From Pseudoalteromonas galatheae (GTDB taxonomy: Bacteria > Pseudomonadota > Gammaproteobacteria > Enterobacterales > Alteromonadaceae): a DNA stretch of 64,000 nt. Positions within the stretch are counted from its first letter, which is position 1, and each line of letters begins with the position of its first letter. The stretch lies in the NCBI RefSeq assembly GCF_005886105.2, contig NZ_PNCO02000001.1, forward strand, positions 496,001 through 560,000, read 5' to 3'. The translations under genes and the position numbers were made by a program. The notes beneath the pieces were generated by a model that saw only the letters and a program-made list of their open reading frames with translations, ran no database searches and was not told the DNA's origin. Below are positions 33,462 through 42,964 of this stretch, in pieces.

Positions 33462-35612
33462 ATGCCATTTTTATCCCAAAAAAGTCATTTCTTTAGAAAA
33501 ACTACCATAGCGTCAGCCGTTTCTCTTGCTTGCTTTAGCCTGAGCTTTGGTGTACTCGCAGAGCAATCCGATACAGAAAAAGAACTAAAAAAAGTCGAAA
33601 GAATTACCGTTGTCGGGGCAACAACAAACTCCGAAATTACACCAGCAGTATTAGCTAACTACCAAGCAAATGACCTAGAAGATATTTTCCGCCATACTCC
33701 CTCAGTTACTGTTGGTGGATCGCTGGGGATTGCACAAAAAATCTTTGTTCGTGGAGTGGAAGACTCAATGGTGAATGTCACTGTAGATGGTGCTCCACAA
33801 ACAAGTACACTATTTCATCACATAGGTCGTGTTGCCATTGAGCCTGAGTTATTGAAAAGTGTAGAGGTACAAGCTGGTGCTGGTGAAGCAACATCAGGAA
33901 GCGGTGCAGTTGGTGGCGCAATACGGTTTAAAACGAAAAGTGCGGCGGATCTATTGGATGAAAATGACAGGTTCGGTGGAACTGCCAAAGTAAGTTATTT
34001 TACCAATGACGGGCATAAAGAGAGTTTATCTTTATACGGTAAGGCAACTGATTCAATCGGTATTTTAGCTTCGTATGTAACAGTTAGCCGCAAAAATATG
34101 GAAGATGGTGATGGTAATACGCTTCCTGGAACCGCAGCAGATCAAACATTAGGATTTATTAAGCTGAATGCCAAGCTGACAGAATCTCAAGATATTACAG
34201 TTAGCTACGAACAAAGAAAAGAGGACGGTGAGTTTGGCAAGCAAACAAACTGGGCACCACTTGAAAGCGACCCACTGTTTGCATCTTGGGGTGAGCGCGA
34301 GACTTTAGTGCTTAACCACAACTGGTTTTTAAATTCTCTGGTGAATTTAGAGACAACAGTGTACCAAACAAAGTCATCATTCAAGCGCGAGTTATATACC
34401 TGGGATGCCTCAATTGAAACGATAGGTTTTGATATTCGCAATACCAGTGATATCGGCACTCACTCTATTACTTATGGAATTGAGCACAAAAACGATAAGG
34501 TACATTCGCACTCCTATGAAGACTTTGGTGGGATTTTTGACGAAGATGGTACTGTGTTAGGAGCTTATGTCCAAGATCATTGGCAAGTTTTTCCTGATCT
34601 GCGTTTAAGTTTCGGTCTACGTTTTGATTCCTATGAGTTGGATCATCAAGGTGTGGAAGCAAACTGGGTGAAGGTTGATGGTGTTTGGGTTGTTGAGACT
34701 GATGCAGCTGGTGCACCAGTTACATCAACCAGTGAGTTCTCAGCCAAAAAACAGGATGGTTTTAGTAAAAATGTTGGATTGCTATACAACCTTACTGATA
34801 ACTTGACGTTGTCACTTGGTTATGCGGAAGCGCTGCGAGGCAGACAAATTGCAGATGCATTCACGATCGGTGAGCTAACGCCGAATGCAAACTTGGTTCC
34901 TGAAGAAGTAGAAAATGTTGAACTCGGTATTCAATATAATGATGGTACTTGGATGTTTGAAGCATCCGTATACTCTAGCACAATTAATGGTGTTGTCTTC
35001 GACAAGTTTAAAGGGCGTGAAGGGGTTTTCTACGAAAATATCGGTGACTTAGGTAGTGAAGGCTTTGAACTAGTTGGTGGTTATCAAGCGGACAATTTTG
35101 ATGTAATTGTCAGCTTTAACCATAACAACGTTGAATTGGATAATGTGATATTTGATTGGCCAGATCCCACAGACGCGACATCCACAAACCGCATCGAAGT
35201 TGACAACATTGACTTGGCTGCCTACGAATACGGTGGTCTAGGTAATGCGGTTGGAGACTCATTGAACGTAAACTTTAACTATCGTTTAAACGATCAGATT
35301 AAACTTGGCTGGAATTACAAGTATGTGGCGAGCTTAAATGATATTGAAGTATTTCACCGTTCAATTGAGCTAGGTTGGGTTGAAAAGCTTGAGACAATTG
35401 ACAAACCAAGCTACCAGTTAGTCGATGCTTATGTTAGCTACGAGCCATTCGACTCTTTGAGAGTCGACCTTTCAATACAAAATTTATTAGATGAGTCTTA
35501 CCGTAGCCATGGTAGTGTCGCCGATTACGGTCATATTCCTGGTTATGAAGGTGTCGTCGGGATCAAAGAAGCAGGTCGCGATATTAGGCTGACAGTTGCC
35601 TATCAATTCTAG
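33462..35612 (+). CDS. TonB-dependent outer-membrane receptor
   Basis: 716 residues. A signal peptide (to about residue 34, ending GVLAEQ) is followed by a TonB box-like ERITVVGA, a plug domain (residues ~55-165, with IFVRGVEDSMVNVTVDGAPQ and SGSGAVGGAIRFKTK), and a 22-strand barrel ending in LTVAYQF with the terminal Phe required for assembly. The C-terminal QNLLDESYRSHG is typical. It imports a ligand using TonB energy. The PepSY/DUF3649/DUF3325 genes next to it point to a siderophore or heme, but the ligand cannot be fixed from sequence. Confidence 0.93.
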   Translation: MPFLSQKSHFFRKTTIASAVSLACFSLSFGVLAEQSDTEKELKKVERITVVGATTNSEITPAVLANYQANDLEDIFRHTPSVTVGGSLGIAQKIFVRGVEDSMVNVTVDGAPQTSTLFHHIGRVAIEPELLKSVEVQAGAGEATSGSGAVGGAIRFKTKSAADLLDENDRFGGTAKVSYFTNDGHKESLSLYGKATDSIGILASYVTVSRKNMEDGDGNTLPGTAADQTLGFIKLNAKLTESQDITVSYEQRKEDGEFGKQTNWAPLESDPLFASWGERETLVLNHNWFLNSLVNLETTVYQTKSSFKRELYTWDASIETIGFDIRNTSDIGTHSITYGIEHKNDKVHSHSYEDFGGIFDEDGTVLGAYVQDHWQVFPDLRLSFGLRFDSYELDHQGVEANWVKVDGVWVVETDAAGAPVTSTSEFSAKKQDGFSKNVGLLYNLTDNLTLSLGYAEALRGRQIADAFTIGELTPNANLVPEEVENVELGIQYNDGTWMFEASVYSSTINGVVFDKFKGREGVFYENIGDLGSEGFELVGGYQADNFDVIVSFNHNNVELDNVIFDWPDPTDATSTNRIEVDNIDLAAYEYGGLGNAVGDSLNVNFNYRLNDQIKLGWNYKYVASLNDIEVFHRSIELGWVEKLETIDKPSYQLVDAYVSYEPFDSLRVDLSIQNLLDESYRSHGSVADYGHIPGYEGVVGIKEAGRDIRLTVAYQF

Positions 35613-35624
35613 TGTTATTGTCAA

Positions 35625-35652
35625 AAGAGCTAACTTACAGGGTTAGCTCTTT
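35625..35652 (+). terminator. hairpin after the TonB receptor gene
   Basis: AAGAGCTAAC TTACAG GGTTAGCTCTTTT is a good stem with a short T run. It sits between the receptor and the next three genes and probably lowers, rather than ends, their transcription. Confidence 0.75.
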
Positions 35653-35665
35653 TCATTTGGTTATT

Positions 35666-35962
35666 ATGCTAATGAAACCTTTATTTAAGCCAACGCCAGC
35701 TGCGCATATTACTTGCCGAGTTTTACTTAGCGTGATTGGTGGTTATGTTATCGCTAACTTGAGTGCCATGCTTATTTCGTACTTACCATCAGACAATAAA
35801 GTCGATGGTATTGTCGCGGGAATGATGTCGAGTTTTATTATTTACACCTTGATTGTGATCGTGGTGTTTGCTGTTAAAAGCACTACTAGAGCAATATTTT
35901 TTATTGCGCTTTTAGTTGTTTTGCTAAGCGTTTTAGTCATGTATCTAGAAAAGGCTATTTGA
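35666..35962 (+). CDS. DUF3649 membrane protein
   Basis: 98 residues with three hydrophobic helices: CRVLLSVIGGYVIANLSAMLI, VAGMMSSFIIYTLIVIVVFAV and AIFFIALLVVLLSVLVMYL. This matches the DUF3649 family, which is found beside PepSY and DUF3325 genes in siderophore uptake loci. I chose ATG 35666, since the longer frame overlaps the receptor stop and passes through the terminator-like hairpin. Its function is unknown, perhaps an accessory subunit of a ferric-siderophore reductase. Confidence 0.8.
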   Translation: MLMKPLFKPTPAAHITCRVLLSVIGGYVIANLSAMLISYLPSDNKVDGIVAGMMSSFIIYTLIVIVVFAVKSTTRAIFFIALLVVLLSVLVMYLEKAI

Positions 35963-35964
35963 GA

Positions 35965-37521
35965 ATGAAAGCGAGATTTCGACAGTCTATGAGTTGGCTA
36001 CATACGTGGACCGGCGTTGTTTTTGCGTGGATGCTGTACTTCATTTTTGTAACTGGCAGTGTCGGGTATTTTGAAAACGAAATTGATCGTTGGATGAAAC
36101 CTGAAATCATGGTTTCGAAAGGACTTGAGGATAGCGCAATAACGAATATCGCGACCAGACAACTCAGCATACATGGTGATAATGCATCACAGTGGTATGT
36201 AAGCTTTCCCACATCAAGAGATCCATTTATTGAAATCTCTTGGTTAGAACCTGAGAATGCCGAAAGAAAAACAGCGAAACAATGGCACGAAAGCAGCCTC
36301 GACCCAATGACGGGAGCGCTTATCCGTAATAGACAAACTAGCGGAGGTGAGGCGCTTTACCGTTTGCATTATAATCTACATTATGTACCGCAACTTGTAG
36401 GCTATATATTAACCAGTATTGCTGCAATGCTAATGCTTATAGGGTTAGTTACTGGTCTAGTTATTCACAAGAAAATTTTCGTTGAGTTCTTTACGTTCCG
36501 GGCTCAAAAAGGGTTGCGTTCTTGGCTAGATATTCACAATATTTTTAGTGTGCTACCACTACCGTTCCACTTGATGATCACCTATAGCGGGTTATTGCTG
36601 CTGATGGGGATCACTATGTCTCCAGTTATTGACCTGCGCTATGGAGAAGGTCAGCAAAATCATCGCCAATTTTATGCGCAATCACAGATAGAGCAAAAGT
36701 CACAGCAAATAATCGAGATGCTCCCCACAGAGTTAAGCGTTCAAGCTGCTTTGGCCGATGCTAAACGTCGCTTCAAATCACATAAAGTTAGTTATGTTGG
36801 AGTCGTTGAAAGAAATACAGAAAAAGAACACATTGAGATCTGGTTTGAATCGAGAAGTGGTGTCGAATTCGCCTCGTTGCTTGAGTATCGTGCTATTGAA
36901 GATAAAGTTATGCTCGAAATCTCACTCGGAAAAGCTGGGGGAGCTGCAAGTGTTTATGATTTCTTGGAGCATTTACATGAGGGGCTATTTGCTGATATTT
37001 ACCTAAGATGGATTTACTTTTTATCAGGTTTGTTTGGCGCAGCGATGGTAGCTACTGGCCTTATGATATGGTTGAAAAAGCGTAAGGCAGTGAGTAGCAC
37101 TAATAAAATCCTAACGAGTATTATAGAGCGCATAAATATTGCGATGATCCTTGGGCTTCCTATCGCGATAGCGTCTTACTTTGCTGGTAATCGGTTATTG
37201 CCAATAGACTTTCCAAGCCGAGCAGCTTGGGAAATGCATATACTTTTTATAACGTTAGGTTTATGCATACTCTATTGTGGATTAGCCTCAAAAAAATGGC
37301 TTTGGCAGCGAATGTTATGCTGTGCTGCTTTGCTATATGGGGTACTACCTATACTTAACGCACTAACAACGGAACATAATATATGGCTTAGTTGGATAAA
37401 TAGCGATTGGCTGATGGTTGGATTTGATTTAACGGTATTATTTATCTCTATTTGCTTTGTAGCAGCTTTTTGGGTTGTACGTTGCCGACAAGAAGACATC
37501 AGAGCTAAGGTGGCCCAATGA
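35965..37521 (+). CDS. PepSY-associated membrane protein (iron-uptake reductase-like)
   Basis: 518 residues from ATG 35965. A first membrane helix with LHTWTGVVFAWMLYFIFVTGSVGYFENEID starts the PepSY_TM domain. The conserved His residues in RLHYNLHYVP and WLDIHNIFSVLPLPFHLM could bind heme. Further helices occur at about 150-175, 205-225, 355-375 and in the C-terminal quarter. Related proteins (FoxB/FhuF-like group) reduce or release iron from siderophores at the inner membrane. It starts 2 bases after DUF3649 and overlaps the next gene by 4 bases, so these three form one operon. Confidence 0.85.
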   Translation: MKARFRQSMSWLHTWTGVVFAWMLYFIFVTGSVGYFENEIDRWMKPEIMVSKGLEDSAITNIATRQLSIHGDNASQWYVSFPTSRDPFIEISWLEPENAERKTAKQWHESSLDPMTGALIRNRQTSGGEALYRLHYNLHYVPQLVGYILTSIAAMLMLIGLVTGLVIHKKIFVEFFTFRAQKGLRSWLDIHNIFSVLPLPFHLMITYSGLLLLMGITMSPVIDLRYGEGQQNHRQFYAQSQIEQKSQQIIEMLPTELSVQAALADAKRRFKSHKVSYVGVVERNTEKEHIEIWFESRSGVEFASLLEYRAIEDKVMLEISLGKAGGAASVYDFLEHLHEGLFADIYLRWIYFLSGLFGAAMVATGLMIWLKKRKAVSSTNKILTSIIERINIAMILGLPIAIASYFAGNRLLPIDFPSRAAWEMHILFITLGLCILYCGLASKKWLWQRMLCCAALLYGVLPILNALTTEHNIWLSWINSDWLMVGFDLTVLFISICFVAAFWVVRCRQEDIRAKVAQ

Positions 37522-37820
37522 AGTTAATTGTTGTTTTGTTTGTATTACTTTTCTTAGCCTTTGCGTTGTTGAATTTATCCTTGTCACGACATAGGGTGAA
37601 GCTCTCTAACAGAGACGGAGCATTCGGTGTGGGTCAACAACGACGATTTAGGATATTCGGATACTTACTGTTATTCATTACGGTGGCTTTTGCTACAACG
37701 ATGTGGGGTGTCTCTTTAGGGCTAGTTTATTGGTTCGCCACAGCAACACTCACATCAATTTTGGTGGTTTTGCTGTGGACTTACAAACCTAAATTTTTCA
37801 GCTTTTTAAATAGGTGCTAA
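37518..37820 (+). CDS. DUF3325 membrane protein
   Basis: 100 residues, matching the small DUF3325 family: helix 1 (LIVVLFVLLFLAFALLNLSL), the conserved SLSRHRVKL pattern, then two more helices around 50-90. It overlaps the PepSY gene by ATGA. In other genomes DUF3325 closes the same operon, which supports the reading of this locus as iron-siderophore handling. The molecular role is unknown. Confidence 0.8.
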   Translation: MKLIVVLFVLLFLAFALLNLSLSRHRVKLSNRDGAFGVGQQRRFRIFGYLLLFITVAFATTMWGVSLGLVYWFATATLTSILVVLLWTYKPKFFSFLNRC

Positions 37821-37856
37821 TGACTTTCTAATGGGTTTTAGTTTAATGCAGCTGGC

Positions 37857-39074
37857 TTACTCAATTCCCATGCAGTTGGCGTAAAAGCTGGTAGTCGCAG
37901 GCCAGTCACTAAAAACAGCAACTACGCCAACCTGTTTTGCCAATATGTCTAGCACCCTAAGTATATCGCCATCATGCTTAATTGCGTTCTTTACGGATTG
38001 ATAATACCAACCACCGCCGTTCGCTAAAGGGCCTGAGCGCTCTAGCGACCAAGCAACTATCTTTAATCCTGCGCGTTTAGCGGCTAGGGCGTACTGCGAC
38101 GGAATGATCTCGCCGTTTTTATCTTCGCTAATGAGCATCCAAATTGGTGGGGCGATAATTTTTACCTTATTTTTGGCTAAGTCTTCCATTGACGGTTGCC
38201 AAGTACTTGGTTTGTTAATATCAAAAGGTTCGCCAGCTTCTCTACCATCAAGAAATACGGCATGGTTTGCAAACTCTGGCGCATGTTTTATCCAGTACTG
38301 AATATCTTGGTAAGAAAAGGATTGTGGAAAAACTTGAGATGGGGGGACATTGTGCTCAGTATATTCATCCAGCATTTTTTGTGCGAGCTGACTTTGGCTT
38401 AACCCATTAAAGGGCATTGGCACTTCTGGCGTTTTTAACTCAGGAGTCATATTTACACCCAGCTGCTTAAATAAAGCAATGCTTTCACTGTGGGTCATTA
38501 ATGTACCAGAACTTGCATAAAGATCTGTACGCCAATTGGGCGTACCTTTTACGTATTCGGCGGCAGTTGTGGCTTTATTATTTACGCCATCCATTTTACC
38601 GGTTAGCTGTTTAAACTCCGCTAATGTGAGATCTGAGGTACAACACTCTGCAAAAGCGGGCTCATTCGTGTCTGGATTGGCTGGTGTGAAAGGTTTTTTA
38701 CATTTAGCCGCAAGCTGGGGTTTTAGTAAGATATCGGTTGTTGCATGAAGGTCACATTGTGCATGGCGGCAAACGAGAGTCTTGTCTTTGGTGAAGGTTA
38801 CATCGCATTCGAGCGTGCCTGCTCCCATTTTTGCGGCGGCAATATATGATTCTTTGGTGTGTTCAGGGTAGAAAAGTGGCGCACCGCGATGTCCTATGGA
38901 AAAACGTGTGCGCTTGATTGGTTTATCTAAACAGCTTGCAAGCTTTTCTTTAAGCTCACCATCTGAAAGTTGCGAGACTAAAAATTGAGGCCGTGTACCG
39001 ACATCAAACTGTTTTGTTGTTTGGCAACCCGGTAAAAATACCGTTAACCAGATAAGGCCTAATGTTAGGCGCAT
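37857..39074 (-). CDS. glycerophosphodiester phosphodiesterase lipoprotein
   Basis: 405 residues. The signal ends in LPGC (lipid-anchored Cys17). The GDPD domain starts at RFSIGHRGAPLFYPEHTKESY with the catalytic His-Arg-Gly pair, metal ligands in GAGTLECDVTFTKD and the second His in VCRHAQCDLHATTD. It hydrolyses glycerophosphodiesters to glycerol-3-phosphate and an alcohol, in the periplasm or outer membrane. I chose ATG 39074, with GGAG upstream, over the longer frame from 39116 because it places the lipobox correctly. It lies downstream of cysZ on the same strand. Confidence 0.9.
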   Translation of the reverse strand: MRLTLGLIWLTVFLPGCQTTKQFDVGTRPQFLVSQLSDGELKEKLASCLDKPIKRTRFSIGHRGAPLFYPEHTKESYIAAAKMGAGTLECDVTFTKDKTLVCRHAQCDLHATTDILLKPQLAAKCKKPFTPANPDTNEPAFAECCTSDLTLAEFKQLTGKMDGVNNKATTAAEYVKGTPNWRTDLYASSGTLMTHSESIALFKQLGVNMTPELKTPEVPMPFNGLSQSQLAQKMLDEYTEHNVPPSQVFPQSFSYQDIQYWIKHAPEFANHAVFLDGREAGEPFDINKPSTWQPSMEDLAKNKVKIIAPPIWMLISEDKNGEIIPSQYALAAKRAGLKIVAWSLERSGPLANGGGWYYQSVKNAIKHDGDILRVLDILAKQVGVVAVFSDWPATTSFYANCMGIE

Positions 39075-39153
39075 AGCGACTCCGCTTAATACTTGCAAAA
39101 AAGGTAAGTAAAGCATGAGTTTTTGACAGCTAGATGTCAGTCATACGAGCGTC

Positions 39154-39879
39154 TTAGCGATATTGCTGACGATAGTTCTCTACCCACAGTTTGGTAGCTC
39201 CGCACACTGCAACAGGCATCACGATGAGGTTAACAAATGGAATTGAGGTCAGTATAAATACCGCAAAGCCAAAGCCATAAGACAGCCCTTGTTTACTCTT
39301 CAAATCATCTTTCATTTGCTTGAAATGAATTTTATGGTTATCAAACGGGTAATCATTGTATTGCACGCTGTACATCCAACATGTAAACATAATCCATAAA
39401 ATTTGCCCAACAATCGGCAGCATCCAAAGTAAGATGAAAAAGCCGAGTGCGCGTGGAAGGTAGTAGCAGAGTTTGGTCCATTCTCTACCCAACATTCGCG
39501 GCACATCTTTTATGGTATCAATTAACTTATCATCATTGATGTGTTGGTTGGTCAGGTAAAGTTCTACTTTTTCGGAGAGTAAGCCATTGAAAGGCGCAGC
39601 AATAAAGTTGGTTATCACCGTGAAAATCATACTATAACTGAAAAGTATCACTAAGATAGCAATTGGCCACATTAGCCATTCCAGCCAACTGAGCCAGTCG
39701 GGTAATAACCCGTTGAGGTAAGTAAACCCTTGAGTCAGCCAGTCATAAAGAAAAAAGAGCGACGCACCAAATAGCAATACATTGATTGTTAAAGGAATAA
39801 ATACAAAACGTTTTAATCCTTTTTGGGTGATCAAAGAAAAGCCGGCAATAAAGTACTCGATACCGCGTGATAGTTGCAC
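39154..39879 (-). CDS. cysZ: CysZ-type sulfate permease (EI24 family)
   Basis: 241 residues. Matches CysZ: MQLSRGIEYFIAGFSLITQKGLKRFVFIPLTINVLL at the N-terminus, four hydrophobic segments, the conserved FTVITNFIAAPFNGLLSEKVE, and the C-terminal YPFDNHKIHFKQMK. It lets sulfate cross the inner membrane for cysteine synthesis. There is no other sulfate-assimilation gene nearby. The start is ATG 39879 with GAGGTG upstream. Confidence 0.92.
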   Translation of the reverse strand: MQLSRGIEYFIAGFSLITQKGLKRFVFIPLTINVLLFGASLFFLYDWLTQGFTYLNGLLPDWLSWLEWLMWPIAILVILFSYSMIFTVITNFIAAPFNGLLSEKVELYLTNQHINDDKLIDTIKDVPRMLGREWTKLCYYLPRALGFFILLWMLPIVGQILWIMFTCWMYSVQYNDYPFDNHKIHFKQMKDDLKSKQGLSYGFGFAVFILTSIPFVNLIVMPVAVCGATKLWVENYRQQYR

Positions 39880-39897
39880 TGTACACCTCGTGTTGTA

Positions 39898-40058
39898 ATA
39901 CCAATTGGTCTTAATACTTGCTCAATTTGAAGGAGTAAACCTGACGCTAGCTGCGTTAAAAATTTCTCATTTAGAACAACTAAATAGCAAAATTTCGCCT
40001 GGTTATCGACAAGATTTTCTCGCCTCAAAATAGCTCACTTAATTAAGAAAATTGGTAT
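39898..40058. repeat. palindromic MITE-like element with ATACCAATT ends
   Basis: 161 bp starting ATACCAATTGGTCTTAAT and ending with ATTAAGAAAATTGGTAT. The inner parts also pair imperfectly (TTGCTCAATTTGAAGGAG against the complement of CTCGCCTCAAAATAGCTCA). It has no gene. The long inverted structure with conserved tips suggests a non-autonomous element or structured intergenic repeat. The rest of 39880-40295 holds nothing I recognise. Confidence 0.7.
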
Positions 40059-40295
40059 GATTTAATTCTTTTGATTTAAGGTACATACCAAAAATATCAG
40101 CGTTAGTATAACGCTAAACGGCGCGCTACAAACAGGAGATTAGTAACAATTCATCTCAGCTCACACAGTGCTGAATGTGCGTACAAAAATTAACCTTAGT
40201 ATATTTAAAAGCTTAGTAAATAGATTAGAAATAATACTTGTAAACGCAAGAAACTGCCCATACACTCAAAGTAAGGCAGTAGAAGTGAGAATACT

Positions 40296-40571
40296 ATGCG
40301 GTTAGTTCGTTGGATGATTACATTTTGTATGTTGAGTCTGTTGACTGTGTCAACGGCCGATGCTGCTAAATGTGATACCACGCTTTCAATCGCACCTATC
40401 GTTGTCGACCTAGACAACTCGAGCTCCAGCCCTGATTTAGATGATTGCGTTGTATCAACGACTCATCGTTTCGCGGTTCCTAGTAGCTTTATCATAGCGC
40501 AATCGCAACCAGCCTATTCTTATTCAAACTCAGTAAGCGAGTCTATTAGAGCACCACCTGTCGCAGATTAA
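40296..40571 (+). CDS. small secreted protein, unknown
   Basis: 91 residues. A clear Sec signal (MRLVRWMITFCMLSLLTVSTADA) with a cut after ADA leaves a ~68-residue mature peptide. This has two Cys (in AKCDTT and DDCVVS) that could form a disulfide, followed by a Ser-rich, low-complexity tail. AGAAGTGAG lies before the ATG. No family is recognised. The signal peptide and the paired cysteines support a real gene. Confidence 0.55.
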   Translation: MRLVRWMITFCMLSLLTVSTADAAKCDTTLSIAPIVVDLDNSSSSPDLDDCVVSTTHRFAVPSSFIIAQSQPAYSYSNSVSESIRAPPVAD

Positions 40572-40618
40572 TTTAGTCCTTTTCCGTGCTTAATTAATTT
40601 TAAAGATAGAGGTGATCT

Positions 40619-41212
40619 ATGAACACTTACACAGTATTGAAAACTCAACCTGTTGCAAATCATGAACTTGCTGAAAATAACTTCCCAGCTTGTAACACTG
40701 ACAACCTAGAGCAAGCACCAGCGCATTGCCTAATGCACAATTTACATTTGGCACCAATGCAGCATATTGATGAAAACAGTAGCATAGATGAAGCTACGTT
40801 AGTGCTAGATAAAACGCACCGCAGAGCAAGCTTTGTCGTAGATAGTAAAGAAAAGCTTGTAGGTATGATCTCTAACGCAAGAATTGGTAGTCGCTACGTG
40901 TTGAGTATTGCAGAAAGACGTGGCTGTACGAGACGTGATTTAAACGTCAATGATGTCATGATCCCACTATCCGATCTTCGTCAAATCACCTTAAAACAAA
41001 CTAGCCAAACTGTGGTTGGCAATGTGCTAAAAACAATGGAAGAAGGTGGCTTCGAGTTTTTGCTAGTGATCGATGAAGTGACTCAGCATCCAGTTGGTTA
41101 TTTTGACCTCATCGATATGATGAAAGCTTGTGGACGTGCAGTAAACTCAATGAAACCGGCAAATAAATTCAGTGATATTGTTGGTACGATTTTGCACCAC
41201 GCAGAAATTTAA
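40619..41212 (+). CDS. CBS-domain protein
   Basis: 197 residues. After an unstructured N-terminus of ~45 residues, two CBS repeats follow: PMQHIDENSSIDEATLVLDKTHRRASFVVDSKEKLVGMIS and VMIPLSDLRQITLKQTSQTVVGNVLKTMEEGGFEFLLVIDE...VGYFDLIDM. CBS pairs sense adenosine nucleotides or, in some bacteria, cyclic dinucleotides. There is no fused effector domain, so it may regulate a partner protein. GAGGTG lies at a good distance from ATG 40619. Confidence 0.85.
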   Translation: MNTYTVLKTQPVANHELAENNFPACNTDNLEQAPAHCLMHNLHLAPMQHIDENSSIDEATLVLDKTHRRASFVVDSKEKLVGMISNARIGSRYVLSIAERRGCTRRDLNVNDVMIPLSDLRQITLKQTSQTVVGNVLKTMEEGGFEFLLVIDEVTQHPVGYFDLIDMMKACGRAVNSMKPANKFSDIVGTILHHAEI

Positions 41213-41249
41213 AAGAATCCCTATAGTTAATGTAAATTAAAGTTAGCAA

Positions 41250-41272
41250 GGCGTCGTAAGGCGCCTTTTTTG
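41250..41272. terminator. terminator after the CBS gene
   Basis: AAGGCG TCGTAAGG CGCCTTTTTT, a stem with a T run, 40 bases past the stop. Confidence 0.8.
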
Positions 41273-41315
41273 TGCTTCAAGTTTGCTCCTATGCAGCAGA
41301 AGCTAGGAGCGGTTT

Positions 41316-41780
41316 TTACTTTGCGCCTGCAAACTCAAGTTGTCGCCAAGACTCATAAACAAAAACAGAAACGGCATTAGATAGGTTCATGCTGCGGCTA
41401 TCGGGGCGCATTGGAATACGGACTCGTTGAGGCTCAGGCAGTGAAAAAATAATGTCTTCTGGCAAACCACGAGTTTCAGGGCCAAACAATAGGCAGTCAC
41501 CTGCCTCATAGGCTACTTCATGATGGTATTTGCTACCTTTTGTCGTGCAAGCAAATACTCGCTTAGGATTTCGTTTGGCTAAGTATGCTTCAAAGTTTGG
41601 GTGGCGCTCAACTTCGCTAAACTCATGATAATCAAGGCCTGCACGTCTAACCCGTTTATCATCCCATTCAAATCCTAGCGGCTCTATTAGGTGTAATGAA
41701 TATCCTGTATTGGCACACAAACGAATAATATTGCCAGTATTAGGCGGGATCTCGGGTTGGTATAAAACGATATCTAACAT
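41316..41780 (-). CDS. trmL: tRNA (cytidine/uridine-2'-O-)-methyltransferase TrmL
   Basis: 154 residues, SPOUT family. The N-terminus [47 protein letters not shown] and the knot motif [22 protein letters not shown] are diagnostic. It methylates the ribose of position 34 in tRNA-Leu isoacceptors using S-adenosylmethionine. It works in the cytoplasm and is a single gene here. The start ATG 41780 is set by the family N-terminus. Confidence 0.96.
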   Translation of the reverse strand: MLDIVLYQPEIPPNTGNIIRLCANTGYSLHLIEPLGFEWDDKRVRRAGLDYHEFSEVERHPNFEAYLAKRNPKRVFACTTKGSKYHHEVAYEAGDCLLFGPETRGLPEDIIFSLPEPQRVRIPMRPDSRSMNLSNAVSVFVYESWRQLEFAGAK

Positions 41781-42058
41781 GATAGGCCTCTATTAAATTT
41801 TGCCCGGCAGTATAGCTGAAACTTGTCGACATTTATATGTGCTGCGCTTGATAGAGCGAAAGGCATTACCCTGCAGCTTTTAAAGTGAGATTGTTGTGAA
41901 AAAGTATACAACCGTAATCTGTTTTTCATTTCAAACCATTACCCTGTAATATAATAGCATCGCGATGCATGAACATGTTGCGAGTGGTTTGAAGACTAAT
42001 CAGAAGTTTAGGTTTTCAGTTAGCCAAACTTCAGATTAAATAACATGAAAGAAATGAG

Positions 42059-42964
42059 GTGCCAGTGGATCGCAGCTATGAGTTTTGGGTGAGGTTTTCG
42101 AGTGTATTCACCATAATAATGGTGGGATTGATGATCGCGGCTAAATGTTGGGCTTGGTTGTCTTCGGGTAGTGCCGCTATGCTCGGCTCTTTAACTGATT
42201 CACTGCTTGACATTAGTGCCTCTTTAATGAATTTCTTTGTACTGAGCTACGCATTGCGTCCTGCGGACGATGATCATCGATTTGGTCACGGAAAGGCAGA
42301 AGCTTTAGCTGGGCTTGGACAAGCTGCATTTATCGCGGGCTCTGCGAGTTTATTGGCTTTTCATGGTGTAGAGCGCATTATCAATCCAACCCAAATTCCA
42401 CATTCGTTGTTTGGTGTGTGGGTGAGTTTATTTGCGATAGTGTGTACTTTGTTGGTGGTTGCGGTGCAGTATCAAGTGGTTAAACGCACGCAGTCCATCG
42501 CCATTAAGGCCGACTCGTTGCATTATAAGGGCGACATTTTATTAAACCTTGCTGTGCTCCTAGCGGTATTGCTTAACTTTTATGATGTAGGTTACGCCGA
42601 TCCAATTTTTGGTATTTTGGTGGCGATGTATTTACTTTATAACAGTTGGGATATTGCTAAGGAAAGTGCTGCGCACTTGATGGATAAAGAGCTGCCAGAC
42701 GAAGAAAAAGCACAGATCATACTTATCGCGTCGAGTCATGAGGATGTTTACGGAGTACATGATTTGCGTACTAGGCAAGGTGGAAAAATCAAGTTTATTC
42801 AACTGCATCTAGAGCTTGACGATGATATGCCGCTGATGCGAGCACATCAGGTTGCAGATGAGGTGGTTGCTAGCATTAAAGAAGAGTTTGATTGTGAGAT
42901 GGATGTACTTATCCATCAAGACCCTGTTTCTTTAGCGGTAAGTAGCTCCGCTGTAAACGCATAA
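42059..42964 (+). CDS. fieF: cation diffusion facilitator FieF
   Basis: 301 residues with six membrane helices followed by a cytoplasmic metal-binding domain. Metal-site motifs are seen in SLTDSLLDISASL (Asp pair, helix 2) and HYKGDILLN (His/Asp, helix 5). The loop DDDHRFGHGKAEALAGLGQ holds the second site, and HDLRTRQGGKIKFIQLHLELDD starts the C-terminal domain. It exports Zn2+ and Fe2+ in exchange for protons. It is translated from GTG 42059 (GAGGT upstream); an alternative is GTG 42065. Its 3' end overlaps the lysophospholipase gene by 49 bases, tail to tail. Confidence 0.93.
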   Translation: MPVDRSYEFWVRFSSVFTIIMVGLMIAAKCWAWLSSGSAAMLGSLTDSLLDISASLMNFFVLSYALRPADDDHRFGHGKAEALAGLGQAAFIAGSASLLAFHGVERIINPTQIPHSLFGVWVSLFAIVCTLLVVAVQYQVVKRTQSIAIKADSLHYKGDILLNLAVLLAVLLNFYDVGYADPIFGILVAMYLLYNSWDIAKESAAHLMDKELPDEEKAQIILIASSHEDVYGVHDLRTRQGGKIKFIQLHLELDDDMPLMRAHQVADEVVASIKEEFDCEMDVLIHQDPVSLAVSSSAVNA

